Source: an uncultured Dialister sp. (GTDB taxonomy: Bacteria > Bacillota > Negativicutes > Veillonellales > Dialisteraceae). Taken from it: 64,000 bases of DNA. The translations under genes and the position numbers were made by a program. The DNA is taken from assembly GCA_900543165.1 (NCBI GenBank), contig UQQQ01000002.1:1-64000 (forward strand), written 5' to 3'. This document shows, piece by piece, positions 18,468 to 29,132 of this stretch. Every line of letters starts with the position of its first letter. Within the stretch, counting starts at the first letter, position 1. Below the pieces are notes generated by a model, which saw nothing but the letters and a program-made list of their open reading frames with translations, was not told the origin of the DNA and ran no database searches.

Positions 18468-19409
18468 ATGAAATCTTTTCTGATCTATGCGGTTCATCGC
18501 ATTTTTCTCCTTATCCCTTTTCTCATCGGACTCACGATCCTGGCGTTCCTTCTGGGGGTGCTTGCGCCCGGAGATCCGGCGATGGCGGTATTGATCATGG
18601 ATGGTACGGCAGAACCGACGGAGTCGGAGCTTCTTGCGATGCGGGAGAGCATGGGGTTGGATCAGCCTTTTTGGATGCAGTATGGGAGCTGGCTCACACA
18701 TGCGGCAGTGGGAGATCTGGGTGTATCGTATCTGACACATAGACCGGTGCTGTCCGAGCTCATGCGAAGATTTCCCGTCACCTTCCACCTGGCTCTCTGG
18801 GCGATGGGGTGGGTGATCCTGCTCGGCATCCCTGCGGGTATATGGGCGGCGCGCAGGAAGGGACATGCGGCAGAGATCGGACTTGAGATCGTGGCGCTCT
18901 TCTTTATTTCTATGCCGTCTTTCTGGCTGGGGATCATGATGATGTTGATCTTTTCCGAAGAGTGGCAGCTCCTGCCTTCCTCCGGATATGGCGATGCGCT
19001 CCACATGATATTGCCATCCTTTGTGCTGGCAGCAGGGACGGCGGCTGCGGTGCTGCGTCTGGAGCAGACGTCGGTCCTTTCGGTGATGGAGAAGCCCTTT
19101 CTTCTGACAGAGCGGGCGAAGGGGCTCTCCGCTTCGTATATAGAGATCTATCATGTCCTGCCCAATTCGCTGATGCCGGTCATTACTATGCTGGGAACGT
19201 TTTTTGCCTCGATCCTGGGCGGCTCGGTCATTATCGAGAATCTTTTTTCCATACCCGGTCTTGGAAGCTATGTACTCTCGGCTATCTGGGGACGGGATTA
19301 TCCGGTGATTCAGGGCTATGTGCTGGTCAGTGGGACCGTTTTCATTGTATTTAATTATCTGGTTGATCTCAGCTACTATTTGCTGAGCCCGAAAGCGAGG
19401 GAGGGCTGA
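18468..19409 (+). CDS. ABC importer permease, NikB/DppB type
   Basis: A 313-residue inner-membrane permease. The N-terminal helix ends in the family signature LIPFLIGLTILAFLLGVLAPGD in shortened view (about 12-35), followed by the ESMGLDQPFWMQYG cap; about six membrane helices in all. The EAA-type loop that contacts the ATPase is ERAKGLSASYIEIYHVLPNS. ATG 18468 follows AAGGAGG by 9 nt. The stop shares one base with the next start (TGATG), so the permeases are coupled. Confidence 0.9.
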   Translation: MKSFLIYAVHRIFLLIPFLIGLTILAFLLGVLAPGDPAMAVLIMDGTAEPTESELLAMRESMGLDQPFWMQYGSWLTHAAVGDLGVSYLTHRPVLSELMRRFPVTFHLALWAMGWVILLGIPAGIWAARRKGHAAEIGLEIVALFFISMPSFWLGIMMMLIFSEEWQLLPSSGYGDALHMILPSFVLAAGTAAAVLRLEQTSVLSVMEKPFLLTERAKGLSASYIEIYHVLPNSLMPVITMLGTFFASILGGSVIIENLFSIPGLGSYVLSAIWGRDYPVIQGYVLVSGTVFIVFNYLVDLSYYLLSPKAREG

Positions 19410-20212
19410 TGAAGAAGGAGCTTCACTGGATCTATGGAATGGCGCTTTTTCTGGCGATGGGGATCGTATTCCTCGCGCTTTTTGCCCCATGGATCGCGCC
19501 CTATGATCCCACCGCGGTATCTACGGAGGAAATCCTGGAAGGCATGTCATCCTCACACTGGCTGGGGACGGATGCGCTGGGGCGTGATATTCTTTCCCGT
19601 ACCATCTATGGTGCGCGGACGTCAGTGGCTTTTGCCTTCGTGGCGGCGTTTTGTACCATGGTCCTTGGCCTTATGCTGGGGATCCTTTCCGGTTACTTTG
19701 GCGGCTGGGTGGATCGGGGGATCCAGTGTCTTGTGGCTGTATTTCAGGGACTTCCGGGGATGAGTCTTATGATCGCGGTCGCGGCGATCCTTCCGGAGAA
19801 CAATTTCCGCCTCATCATCGCATTGACTCTGACCTCGTGGGCGGGTTTTTCACGTATCGTGAGGAGTGAGGTCATACGTATTCGTGGAGAGCTTTACATG
19901 GAAAGCATCAAAAGCTTGGGGGCATCCCATGGGTACATCGTAAGGAGATATGTACTTCCGAATGTGCTTCCCGTCGTCATCGTGCTATTGACGCTCCGCA
20001 TCGGGACTTCGCTGCTCTCGGCTTCGGCGCTGTCCTACTTGGGACTGGGTGTTTCTCCTCCGACGGCGGATTGGGGCGTCATGATTTCTGATGCGAGGAC
20101 CTATTTCCGCTCATACCCGCTGATGATGATCGCTCCCGGTACAGGCATTACTCTCTTTTGCCTTTCTATCAATCTTCTGGGAGATGCGATGAGAGAACGA
20201 ATAAGGAAATAA
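19409..20212 (+). CDS. ABC importer permease, NikC/DppC type
   Basis: A 267-residue second permease. The N-terminal APWIAPYDP and HWLGTDALGRDILSRTIYGA are classic for the C-type permeases of peptide/nickel importers. The EAA loop is ESIKSLGASHGYIVRRYVLP. About six membrane helices. It pairs with the preceding permease to form the channel. A 214-nt gap follows before the first ATPase gene; it has a marginal frame at 20231-20437 with no recognisable product. Confidence 0.9.
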   Translation: MKKELHWIYGMALFLAMGIVFLALFAPWIAPYDPTAVSTEEILEGMSSSHWLGTDALGRDILSRTIYGARTSVAFAFVAAFCTMVLGLMLGILSGYFGGWVDRGIQCLVAVFQGLPGMSLMIAVAAILPENNFRLIIALTLTSWAGFSRIVRSEVIRIRGELYMESIKSLGASHGYIVRRYVLPNVLPVVIVLLTLRIGTSLLSASALSYLGLGVSPPTADWGVMISDARTYFRSYPLMMIAPGTGITLFCLSINLLGDAMRERIRK

Positions 20213-20426
20213 GAGGGGGATGGGCTTTGCATGTTCGCCTGTGTGGGCCATGTTCTTAAGGAAATGACGGAGAGCTTCATCGGAGCAGAGCTTCTTTCAA
20301 GGCGCGTCCCCGATGGGAAGCTAAGAATAGGCTGTCCTTTCACTGTACCACATGAGTGGAGGCAGCCCTTCTCCACAGAGCCTTTAGAATCTGTAACACT
20401 TCCCTTACCTGAAAGGAGCCTTTTCT

Positions 20427-21377
20427 ATGGATATTGAAGTCAAGCAACTTTCTGTTACTTTCTCTTCGCCGATGGGCGCTGTCCGCGTGCTTCGTGATGT
20501 AAATCTTCTCTTTCACGGGGGAAAAATCACTGCGCTCCTTGGCGAGTCGGGGAGCGGAAAATCGATCTTGGGCACGGCCATCATGCGTCTTCTTCCGGAA
20601 AATGCGAGAATGACAGGAAGCATTTTTTATGATGGAAATGATCTTCTCCAGTTTTCCGAGGAAGAAATGAATGATATCCGAGGTGATCGCATCGGCTGGA
20701 TCGCGCAGGATCCGATCTCTGCCATGAATCCGCTGATGCGTGTCGGACGGCAGGTGACAGAAGTCTTGCGGAAGCGGCTGGGCTGGGGAAAAGAGAAGAG
20801 CAGGCAGAGTGCTCTTGGGCAGCTGGAAAAGTACGGCCTTGGGGATCCTGTCCGCGTGTGTGCGTCCTATCCGCACCAGCTTTCAGGGGGTATGGCGCAG
20901 CGCGTCATGGCAGCGATGATGACTTTGTCTTCCCCGGAGTGGCTCATCGCAGATGAACCGACGAAGGGGCTGGATCCGCTTGTAAGGAAACAGGTGGCAG
21001 ATATGTTTCTTCAGATCAAGATGGCAGGAAGGGGGATGCTGCTCATCACTCACGACCTCGCACTGGCAGAATGTCTCGCCGATCGTGTGGTGGTGCTCTA
21101 CGCTGGGGAAGTCCTCGAGCAGGGGAGCACAGAGGATATTTTCAAGAATCCATACCACCCTTATACGCGGGGACTTCTCGCTGCGGCGCCTTCTCGCGGC
21201 CTTCATCCCATCTCCGGAAATCCACCGGATCTTTCCCGTCTCACCGGTGGCTGCATTTTTCGGAGTCGATGTGCATTCTGCGGAAAAGGTTGTGAGAAGA
21301 GGCAGACGATGAGGAAAGTCGGAGAGGGACATTTTGTGAAATGTGGAGAAAGCATCATCGGTCATTCATCTTTTTAG
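20427..21377 (+). CDS. ABC importer ATPase, NikD/DppD type
   Basis: A 316-residue ATP-binding subunit. Walker A is GESGSGKS (about 37-44), signature LSGGMAQRV, Walker B WLIADEP, H-loop THD. The C-terminal extension typical of oligopeptide-family ATPases has the cysteine-rich GGCIFRSRCAFCGKGCEKRQ, which in some relatives binds an Fe-S cluster. ATG follows AAAGGAG. It pairs with the next gene as a heterodimer on the cytoplasmic face. Confidence 0.92.
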   Translation: MDIEVKQLSVTFSSPMGAVRVLRDVNLLFHGGKITALLGESGSGKSILGTAIMRLLPENARMTGSIFYDGNDLLQFSEEEMNDIRGDRIGWIAQDPISAMNPLMRVGRQVTEVLRKRLGWGKEKSRQSALGQLEKYGLGDPVRVCASYPHQLSGGMAQRVMAAMMTLSSPEWLIADEPTKGLDPLVRKQVADMFLQIKMAGRGMLLITHDLALAECLADRVVVLYAGEVLEQGSTEDIFKNPYHPYTRGLLAAAPSRGLHPISGNPPDLSRLTGGCIFRSRCAFCGKGCEKRQTMRKVGEGHFVKCGESIIGHSSF

Positions 21378-21389
21378 AAAGGAGCGCCC

Positions 21390-22151
21390 ATGCTCTTAGA
21401 CGTACAGCATATTTCGAAATCCTTCACGACCGGATATATACGGAAAGTGAAGAAGGAGGTGCTGAAGGATATTTCCTTCACGCTTTCGAAAGGAGAGACA
21501 CTGGGGATCGCGGGGACGAGCGGTGCGGGGAAGACGACACTCATCCGTATCCTGATGCAGCTTCTTGCGCCAGATGGAGGGGTCGTGCTCTATCACGGGC
21601 TGGATCTTGGCGAGCTTTCCGGGAAAGAGATGCTCGCGGTACGCCGCACGATGCAGATGATATTTCAAAATCCTGTGGCCGCGCTTCATCCGCGTATGAC
21701 GATCCGTGAGACTATCGAAGAGCCCTCACGCCTATATGGGAAGATGGATCATTTTGAAGAGCGTATGCAAGAGATGCTTTCACGCCTCCAGCTTCGACGC
21801 GAGCTGCTCTCGCGCTATCCGGCTGAGCTTTCCGGCGGGGAGCTCCAGCGTGTGGCGCTTGCTCGTTTGCTCCTCATCTCACCGGAGGTCCTCATCTTGG
21901 ATGAGCCGACTTCGATGCTGGATGTGTCAGTGCAGGCGGAGATCCTGACCCTCTTGCAAGAGCTTCAGGAGGAGCAGAAGATCGCCTATCTCTTCATTTC
22001 TCATGACCTCGATGTCCTTGCCGCGATGGCAAGCCGCGTGGGCATCCTATCGCAAGGAAGGCTGGTGGAGATCGGGGCGGCAGAAGATGTGCTGCATCAC
22101 CCGCAGCACCCATATACGCAGGAGCTTGTCAGTTCATTTTCTGCTTTGTAA
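21390..22151 (+). CDS. ABC importer ATPase, NikE/DppF type
   Basis: A 253-residue ATP-binding subunit, 12 nt after the previous gene with its own AAAGGAG. Walker A GTSGAGKTT, signature LSGGELQRV, Walker B VLILDEP, H-loop SHDLDVL. It is shorter than DppF, closer to NikE, and lacks the cysteine-rich extension. Last gene of the importer set. Confidence 0.92.
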   Translation: MLLDVQHISKSFTTGYIRKVKKEVLKDISFTLSKGETLGIAGTSGAGKTTLIRILMQLLAPDGGVVLYHGLDLGELSGKEMLAVRRTMQMIFQNPVAALHPRMTIRETIEEPSRLYGKMDHFEERMQEMLSRLQLRRELLSRYPAELSGGELQRVALARLLLISPEVLILDEPTSMLDVSVQAEILTLLQELQEEQKIAYLFISHDLDVLAAMASRVGILSQGRLVEIGAAEDVLHHPQHPYTQELVSSFSAL

Positions 22152-22307
22152 AGTGTGCATCCTGATTGCTCAGCGAGCTTCCTGGCTGTGATAAAGCTAT
22201 AAGGAAGGACGGACATATAGGCTACAAGATGTACAGGTGTTTAAGGCTTTGCAAAGGGGGATGCTATCGAGACTATATCGTCCCGGAAGGATGCTTTCTG
22301 TATAAAT

Positions 22308-22336
22308 TTGACCTACAGTCAATTCTATGCTATAAT
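22308..22336 (+). promoter_or_regulatory. Promoter of the 22382 gene
   Basis: TTGACC at 22308-22313 and TATAAT at 22331-22336, spacer 17; one of the best promoters in the window. Confidence 0.8.
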
Positions 22337-22381
22337 ACCCGCATCTTCAAAACAGGATGACTGCTGCGGAAAGGATGATAG

Positions 22382-22942
22382 ATGATGAAAAAATGGAAAT
22401 ATGCATTGATGGTCGTTGCGACGGCTTTGTTGATCCCTGCTTTTGCGAGCCGGGCGGAGATGCCGCCGATCGGGATGCCGAATCCTCTGGTGGAATACAA
22501 GACGTACCATGCGCTCGCAGAAGCCACGGACAGCCGTCCTCTCTTCCTTCCGAAGGGGACGCTGCTTGCCGGTAAGTGCCATCTGACAGACTATATCGCC
22601 ATCGGCGGCAAGCTCTCGGATATCCGTTATCGGATGGATGATGGCAGCACGCTCTCTGTCCGCACGGCGAGGATGGAGGGAGAAGGGGCAGGAAAAAATA
22701 TCAGCGGAGTCTATACCGGTCGCTGGAAATCGCGCATGATCGGTGCGACGGAGGTCATGACAGCGAAGACGATGGATGGCTCACTCGCTGCTTTCTGGAC
22801 GGAAGGGGAGTATGCGTTCTCTGTTGTCGGAAGCAAGATGAGCGATGACGTCTTCGACGCGCTCCTTTCCGATGTTTTCGTGGATATGTCAGAGCATTTC
22901 TATGGGGAAGCGGCAAATCCGCTCGCAAGAAAAACATTCTGA
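22382..22942 (+). CDS. Exported protein of unknown function
   Basis: A 186-residue protein (185 if the second of two adjacent ATGs is used). Signal peptide about 1-26 (KKWKYALMVVATALLIPAFA, then SRAE), so probably periplasmic. The body alternates strands and ends with a segment reading FWTEGEYAFSVVGSKMSDDV followed by FDALLSDVFVDM, a layout seen in DUF4367-like periplasmic or anti-sigma-associated proteins, but I cannot assign a family. It has its own strong promoter, so it is not simply the sixth gene of the ABC operon. The preceding gap 22152-22307 holds no gene. Confidence 0.75.
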   Translation: MMKKWKYALMVVATALLIPAFASRAEMPPIGMPNPLVEYKTYHALAEATDSRPLFLPKGTLLAGKCHLTDYIAIGGKLSDIRYRMDDGSTLSVRTARMEGEGAGKNISGVYTGRWKSRMIGATEVMTAKTMDGSLAAFWTEGEYAFSVVGSKMSDDVFDALLSDVFVDMSEHFYGEAANPLARKTF

Positions 22943-23032
22943 GGGCAGAAAGATCCCTTATCAAGCCAAGATTCTCGAAGGTCAGGACGAAAAGTTCTGG
23001 CCTTTTTGCGTGGGAAAGCAGAAGGCAGGGAG

Positions 23033-23179
23033 ATGACAGCGACTGCTTTTTTGCCATTGATGGCGAATGCCTTCGATGAAGATGCGAAAAAATGCATGGA
23101 AGCCGGTATGAATGCTCACCTGACGAAACCGATAGAGATCGATCGTGTCATCGAAGTTCTGGGACAATACTGCCGATGA
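23033..23179 (+). pseudogene. Receiver-domain fragment of a two-component protein
   Basis: The last 48 codons of a response-regulator receiver domain: MANAFDEDAKKCMEAGMNAH followed by LTKPIEIDRVIEVL. The T/SANAF..D...C...GMN.HL.KPI pattern covers beta-5 with the conserved lysine and alpha-5, as in hybrid histidine kinases. The phosphorylatable aspartate and all upstream parts are absent, and the 90 bases before it do not continue the domain. It is a gene remnant. The terminator after it is intact, so it may preserve the original gene end. Confidence 0.7.
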
Positions 23180-23208
23180 AAAGGCTCCGCCGAAAGGCGG
23201 GGCTTTTT
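23179..23208 (+). terminator. Terminator after the receiver fragment
   Basis: AAAAGGCTCCGCC, loop GAAA, GGCGGGGCTTTTT. Confidence 0.8.
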
Positions 23209-23209
23209 A

Positions 23210-23590
23210 ATTGGGGTGACTGGTGACTAGGGACTAGGGATTCGTTTTGCATGTCAGTTGAGCAGCCCCTTGAAGAAGGGGCGCGCCGAAGGCGGAGGAT
23301 AGATCTGCCCCGAAGGGGCAGCCTTCTACGTGAAGGAATGAAAGGGAATGTGAGATTGCCCGTTCTCGCGTATCGTCATCCCGAGCGTAGCCGAGGGATC
23401 TTTACGCCCTTGCGGTACTCTGTACTTATGAGGTAATGATAAAATCGCCTAGGTGTTTCGGCTGCTCTTCCTCTCACACTCTCCCTTTGACCGTTGTGCG
23501 AGGAAGATTTCTCGCTGCGCTCGAAATGACGATGCGGGGGAACCGGCATTCTTCGTTCCTTTATCCGTTTTCCCTAGTCACCCCTTCCCA
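23210..23590. repeat. Repeat block upstream of uvrB
   Basis: Family D words (GTGACTAGGGACTAGGGATT) at 23218-23242, a family C module at 23250-23343 and a family B module at 23368-23540. The same C-then-B order with similar spacing occurs at 9801-10087, so C plus B may move or be copied as a unit. Confidence 0.7.
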
Positions 23591-23594
23591 TCTA

Positions 23595-23603
23595 TGCTAT
23601 AAT
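23595..23603 (+). promoter_or_regulatory. Extended -10 promoter of uvrB
   Basis: TGCTATAAT, with no good -35 at the usual distance. No LexA-type SOS box is seen nearby. Confidence 0.5.
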
Positions 23604-23643
23604 ACATAGATAAATATCGATAAAAGCAAACGGAGGCGAGGGT

Positions 23644-25749
<2,106 letters not shown>

Positions 25750-26080
25750 TTTTTGGGGTGACTAGAGGCTGGTGGCTGGGGATTAGGGATTAGGGGTTCG
25801 TTTTGCCCTGCCAGCTGAGCAGCCCATTGAAGAAGGGGCGTGCCAAAGGCGGAGGATAGAGTGCCTCGAGGAGGCACCCTTCTGCAGAATGGTGAACGAC
25901 GTATGTAAGACAATCGCTCCTTTTGTATCGTCATTTCGAGCGAAGCCGAGAAATCTCAATAGCACAACGTTTATCAGCCATTTCTCATTCAATCGAGGCT
26001 TTCAAATGGAATCAAGGGGAGCCGCCTCAGGGGCTCCCCTAAATCCCCATACATTTTCCTTCAATTTCGAAAGGACATCC
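25750..26080. repeat. Repeat block between uvrB and uvrA
   Basis: Family D words at 25757-25798, family C at 25806-25892, then a stretch GAACGACGTATGTAAGACA and a family B left arm (ATCGTCATTTCGAGCGAAGC) at 25917-25960. A hairpin GGGAGCC / GGCTCCC (about 26017-26038) follows. The region from 25880 to 25955 is nearly identical to 29025-29100 before uvrC. Confidence 0.7.
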
Positions 26081-28921
26081 ATGGAAAAAGGAATCATCAT
26101 AAAAGGCGCGCGTCAGAACAATCTGAAGAATATCGATCTGACGCTCCCGCGAAATCAACTCATCGTTTTCACCGGACTGTCCGGCTCGGGAAAATCGTCG
26201 CTGGCTTTTGACACCATCTATGCGGAAGGGCAGCGAAAATATGTCGAGTCCCTGTCTGCCTATGCGCGGCAGTTCTTAGGGCAGATGAATAAGCCGGATG
26301 TGGATAAGATCTCAGGGCTTTCACCGGCGATTTCCATCGATCAGAAATCCACCAGCCATAATCCGCGCTCGACGGTCGGCACAGTGACGGAGATCCACGA
26401 CTACCTTCGTATGCTGTATGCGCATGCGAGCCGTGCCTTCTGCCCGCACTGCGGCAAGCCGATCCAGCGGCAGACGGTGGATCAGATCGTCGATGCGCTC
26501 CTTGCCCTTCCGGAACGGACGAAGCTCATGCTCTTAGGGCCGGTCGCTGTCGCGAAGAAGGGGACGCATAAGAAGCTCTTGGAAGAGCTCCGCAAAGAGG
26601 GCTATGTCCGCGTCCGCGTGGATGGGGACGTCCTCTCCCTGTCCGATGACATCGAGCTTGCGAAAAACAAGAAGCATACCATCGAAGTGGTGGTGGATCG
26701 TGTCATCATGAAAGACGGTATCGTGCGCCGCCTGACAGACTCGGTGGAGGCCGCGCTGAAGCTGGGGGACGGGATGATGGTGGGAAGCGTCATCGGCGGG
26801 AAGGACATGGTCTTTTCCACGCACTTCTCCTGCCCGGACTGCGGGATTTCCCTGCCAAAGCCGGAGCCGCGCATTTTTTCCTTCAATAATCCCTTCGGCG
26901 CCTGCCCCGCCTGCATGGGCCTCGGCGCTTCACTGGAGGCGGATTTCCATCGGATCCTCCCCGATCACACGATGCCCTTCCGTCTGGGCGCGATCCAGCC
27001 ATTTCCTTATAATAAGGAAACATGGCTCTACAAGTTGCTCGATGCCTTCCTGAAATCCTATGGCCTCACCATGGATGCATGCTATGATGACCTGCCGGAT
27101 CAGGCGAAAGTGGAGTTTGAAATCGGTGGCACGGCGCTGCTCTCCTTCCAATACACCAGCCCTGAAGGCATCACGAAGACCTATGAGCGTCCCTTCGAAG
27201 GCATCGTCCCGATGACGAAGCGGCGCTATGAAGAGGCGTGGACAGAGAAGATGAAGGAAACGCTGTCGAACTACCTCATCGAGAAGCCCTGCCCCGTCTG
27301 CCATGGGGCGCGCCTGAAGCCTGAGAGCCTCGCTTTCCGCGTTGGCGGGAAGAATATCGCAGAGATTTCCTCAATGGCTGTCATCGACCTTCTGGACTTC
27401 ATGGATCATGTCACGCTTTCCGAAAAGGAAAAAATCATCGCAGACCAGATCCTGCGCGAGGTGAAGAGCCGTCTCTCCTTCCTCGTGAATGTCGGGCTCG
27501 ACTACCTGACACTCTCCCGCGGAGCCTCGACGCTCTCCGGCGGCGAAGCCCAGCGCATCCGTCTGGCGACGCAGATCGGCTCCGGCCTCGTCGGCGTCCT
27601 CTACATCTTGGATGAGCCGTCCATCGGTCTGCATCAGCGCGACAATGACAAGCTCCTTGCGACACTGAAAGGCATGCGCGATCTGGGAAATACGCTCATC
27701 GTCGTCGAGCATGACGAGGATACCATCCGCACCGCGGACTGGGTCGTGGATATCGGCCCCGGCGCAGGGGAGCATGGCGGCTCCGTCGTCGCGGAGGGCA
27801 CGCCTGAAGACGTGATGAAGGTGAAGGACTCCATCACGGGGCAGTACTTGCGCGGTGAGAAATACATCCCGCTACCGGAAACGAGAAGAAAAGGAAATGG
27901 ACTCTCACTCACCATCCATGGCGCCGCCGAGCACAATCTGAAGCACATCGATGTGACCATCCCGCTCGGCGCCTTTACCGTCGTTACCGGGGAGTCCGGC
28001 TCAGGCAAGAGTACGCTCGTGAATGAGATCCTCTATCAGGGCCTCTCCAATATCAAGAATCATACCTCCTATCGGGCCGGAGCTTTCGACTCCATGGACG
28101 GTGCAGAGTATGTGGATAAGATCATTGACATCGATCAGCAACCGATCGGCCGCACGCCGCGCTCGAATCCGGCCACCTATACCGGTGTTTTCAATGACAT
28201 CCGCGAGCTTTTCAGCCAGACCTCCGAAGCCAAGATGCGCGGCTACAAACCGGGACGCTTCAGCTTCAACATGAAAGGCGGACGCTGCGAAGCCTGCCAC
28301 GGTGACGGCATTATCAAGATCGAGATGCAGTTCCTCTCGGACGTCTATGTCCCCTGCGAAGTCTGCCACGGCGCGCGCTACAACCGCGAGACACTCGAAG
28401 TCCGCTACAAAGGCAAGAACATCTCTGATGTGCTGAATATGACCATCGATGAGGCTGTGCCTTTCTTTGAAAATCACGACAAGATCCTGCGCAAGCTGAA
28501 AACCCTTCAGGAAGTCGGCCTCGGCTACATCCATCTCGGACAGCCCGCCACCACCATGTCCGGCGGCGAAGCCCAGCGCGTGAAACTGGCAACCGAGCTC
28601 ATGCGCCGCGGCACCGGAGACACCCTATACATCCTCGATGAACCGACCACAGGCCTTCACAGCGAAGATATCCGAAAGCTTTTGATCGTCCTCGAGAAGC
28701 TGGTGGATCAGGGAAATACCGTCGTCGTCATCGAGCACAATCTTGATGTCGTCAAGACCGCCGACTACATCATCGACCTAGGTCCCGAAGGCGGCGACAA
28801 GGGCGGCGAGATCGTAGCCACCGGCACGCCGGAAGAAGTCGCGAAAGTGGAAGCGTCCTACACCGGGCAGTACCTTGGCCCGGTCATCGAACGGACGAAA
28901 AAGTTTATGGGGCTAAAGTGA
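26081..28921 (+). CDS. uvrA: UvrABC excision nuclease subunit A
   Basis: A 946-residue damage-recognition ATPase, normal length for UvrA. It has two ABC modules: Walker [10 protein letters not shown] (about 31-39) with signature [18 protein letters not shown] (about 485), and Walker [10 protein letters not shown] (about 637) with a second [15 protein letters not shown]. Zinc modules are CPDCG...CPACMGLG in the first half and CEACHGDG...[10 protein letters not shown] in the second. Start ATG 26081 after GAAAGGA; the same frame is open upstream to 25889 only through repeat DNA, which is not part of the protein. Confidence 0.97.
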   Translation: MEKGIIIKGARQNNLKNIDLTLPRNQLIVFTGLSGSGKSSLAFDTIYAEGQRKYVESLSAYARQFLGQMNKPDVDKISGLSPAISIDQKSTSHNPRSTVGTVTEIHDYLRMLYAHASRAFCPHCGKPIQRQTVDQIVDALLALPERTKLMLLGPVAVAKKGTHKKLLEELRKEGYVRVRVDGDVLSLSDDIELAKNKKHTIEVVVDRVIMKDGIVRRLTDSVEAALKLGDGMMVGSVIGGKDMVFSTHFSCPDCGISLPKPEPRIFSFNNPFGACPACMGLGASLEADFHRILPDHTMPFRLGAIQPFPYNKETWLYKLLDAFLKSYGLTMDACYDDLPDQAKVEFEIGGTALLSFQYTSPEGITKTYERPFEGIVPMTKRRYEEAWTEKMKETLSNYLIEKPCPVCHGARLKPESLAFRVGGKNIAEISSMAVIDLLDFMDHVTLSEKEKIIADQILREVKSRLSFLVNVGLDYLTLSRGASTLSGGEAQRIRLATQIGSGLVGVLYILDEPSIGLHQRDNDKLLATLKGMRDLGNTLIVVEHDEDTIRTADWVVDIGPGAGEHGGSVVAEGTPEDVMKVKDSITGQYLRGEKYIPLPETRRKGNGLSLTIHGAAEHNLKHIDVTIPLGAFTVVTGESGSGKSTLVNEILYQGLSNIKNHTSYRAGAFDSMDGAEYVDKIIDIDQQPIGRTPRSNPATYTGVFNDIRELFSQTSEAKMRGYKPGRFSFNMKGGRCEACHGDGIIKIEMQFLSDVYVPCEVCHGARYNRETLEVRYKGKNISDVLNMTIDEAVPFFENHDKILRKLKTLQEVGLGYIHLGQPATTMSGGEAQRVKLATELMRRGTGDTLYILDEPTTGLHSEDIRKLLIVLEKLVDQGNTVVVIEHNLDVVKTADYIIDLGPEGGDKGGEIVATGTPEEVAKVEASYTGQYLGPVIERTKKFMGLK

Positions 28922-29132
28922 CTAGGGGCTAGTGGCTGGGGATTAGGGATTCGTTTTCCATGCCAGCTGAGCAGCCCCTTGAAGAAGGCGCAGGATAGAG
29001 TGCCTCGAAGAGGCACCTTTCAGCAGAATGGTAAACGATGTATGTAAGACAATCGCTCCTCGTGTATCGTCATCTCGAGCGAAGCCTACGGATCTTTTTC
29101 GTTCGCCTTATTCTTTTTCTCAGGAGTCTTTT
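28922..29132. repeat. Repeat block between uvrA and uvrC
   Basis: Family D words (GGGGCTAGTGGCTGGGGATT), a family C module at 28959-29032 that lacks its central GGGGCGCGCCGAA part, then the GTATGTAAGACAATCGCTCC stretch and a family B left arm at 29059-29102. Near-duplicate of the block before uvrA. Confidence 0.7.

Noticed and set aside
20231..20437. 68-codon ORF between permease and ATPase genes
   Set aside because: It overlaps the start of the ATPase gene, has no good binding site and no similarity I recognise.
23555..23643. LexA/SOS box upstream of uvrB
   Set aside because: GAAC and GTTC words are present near 23540-23558 but about 10 bases apart, not the 4-base spacing of the Firmicute LexA consensus.
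25889..26080. N-terminal extension of uvrA by 64 codons
   Set aside because: The extension translates repeat DNA that also precedes uvrC ([11 protein letters not shown] in both). A proper start with a binding site is at 26081.
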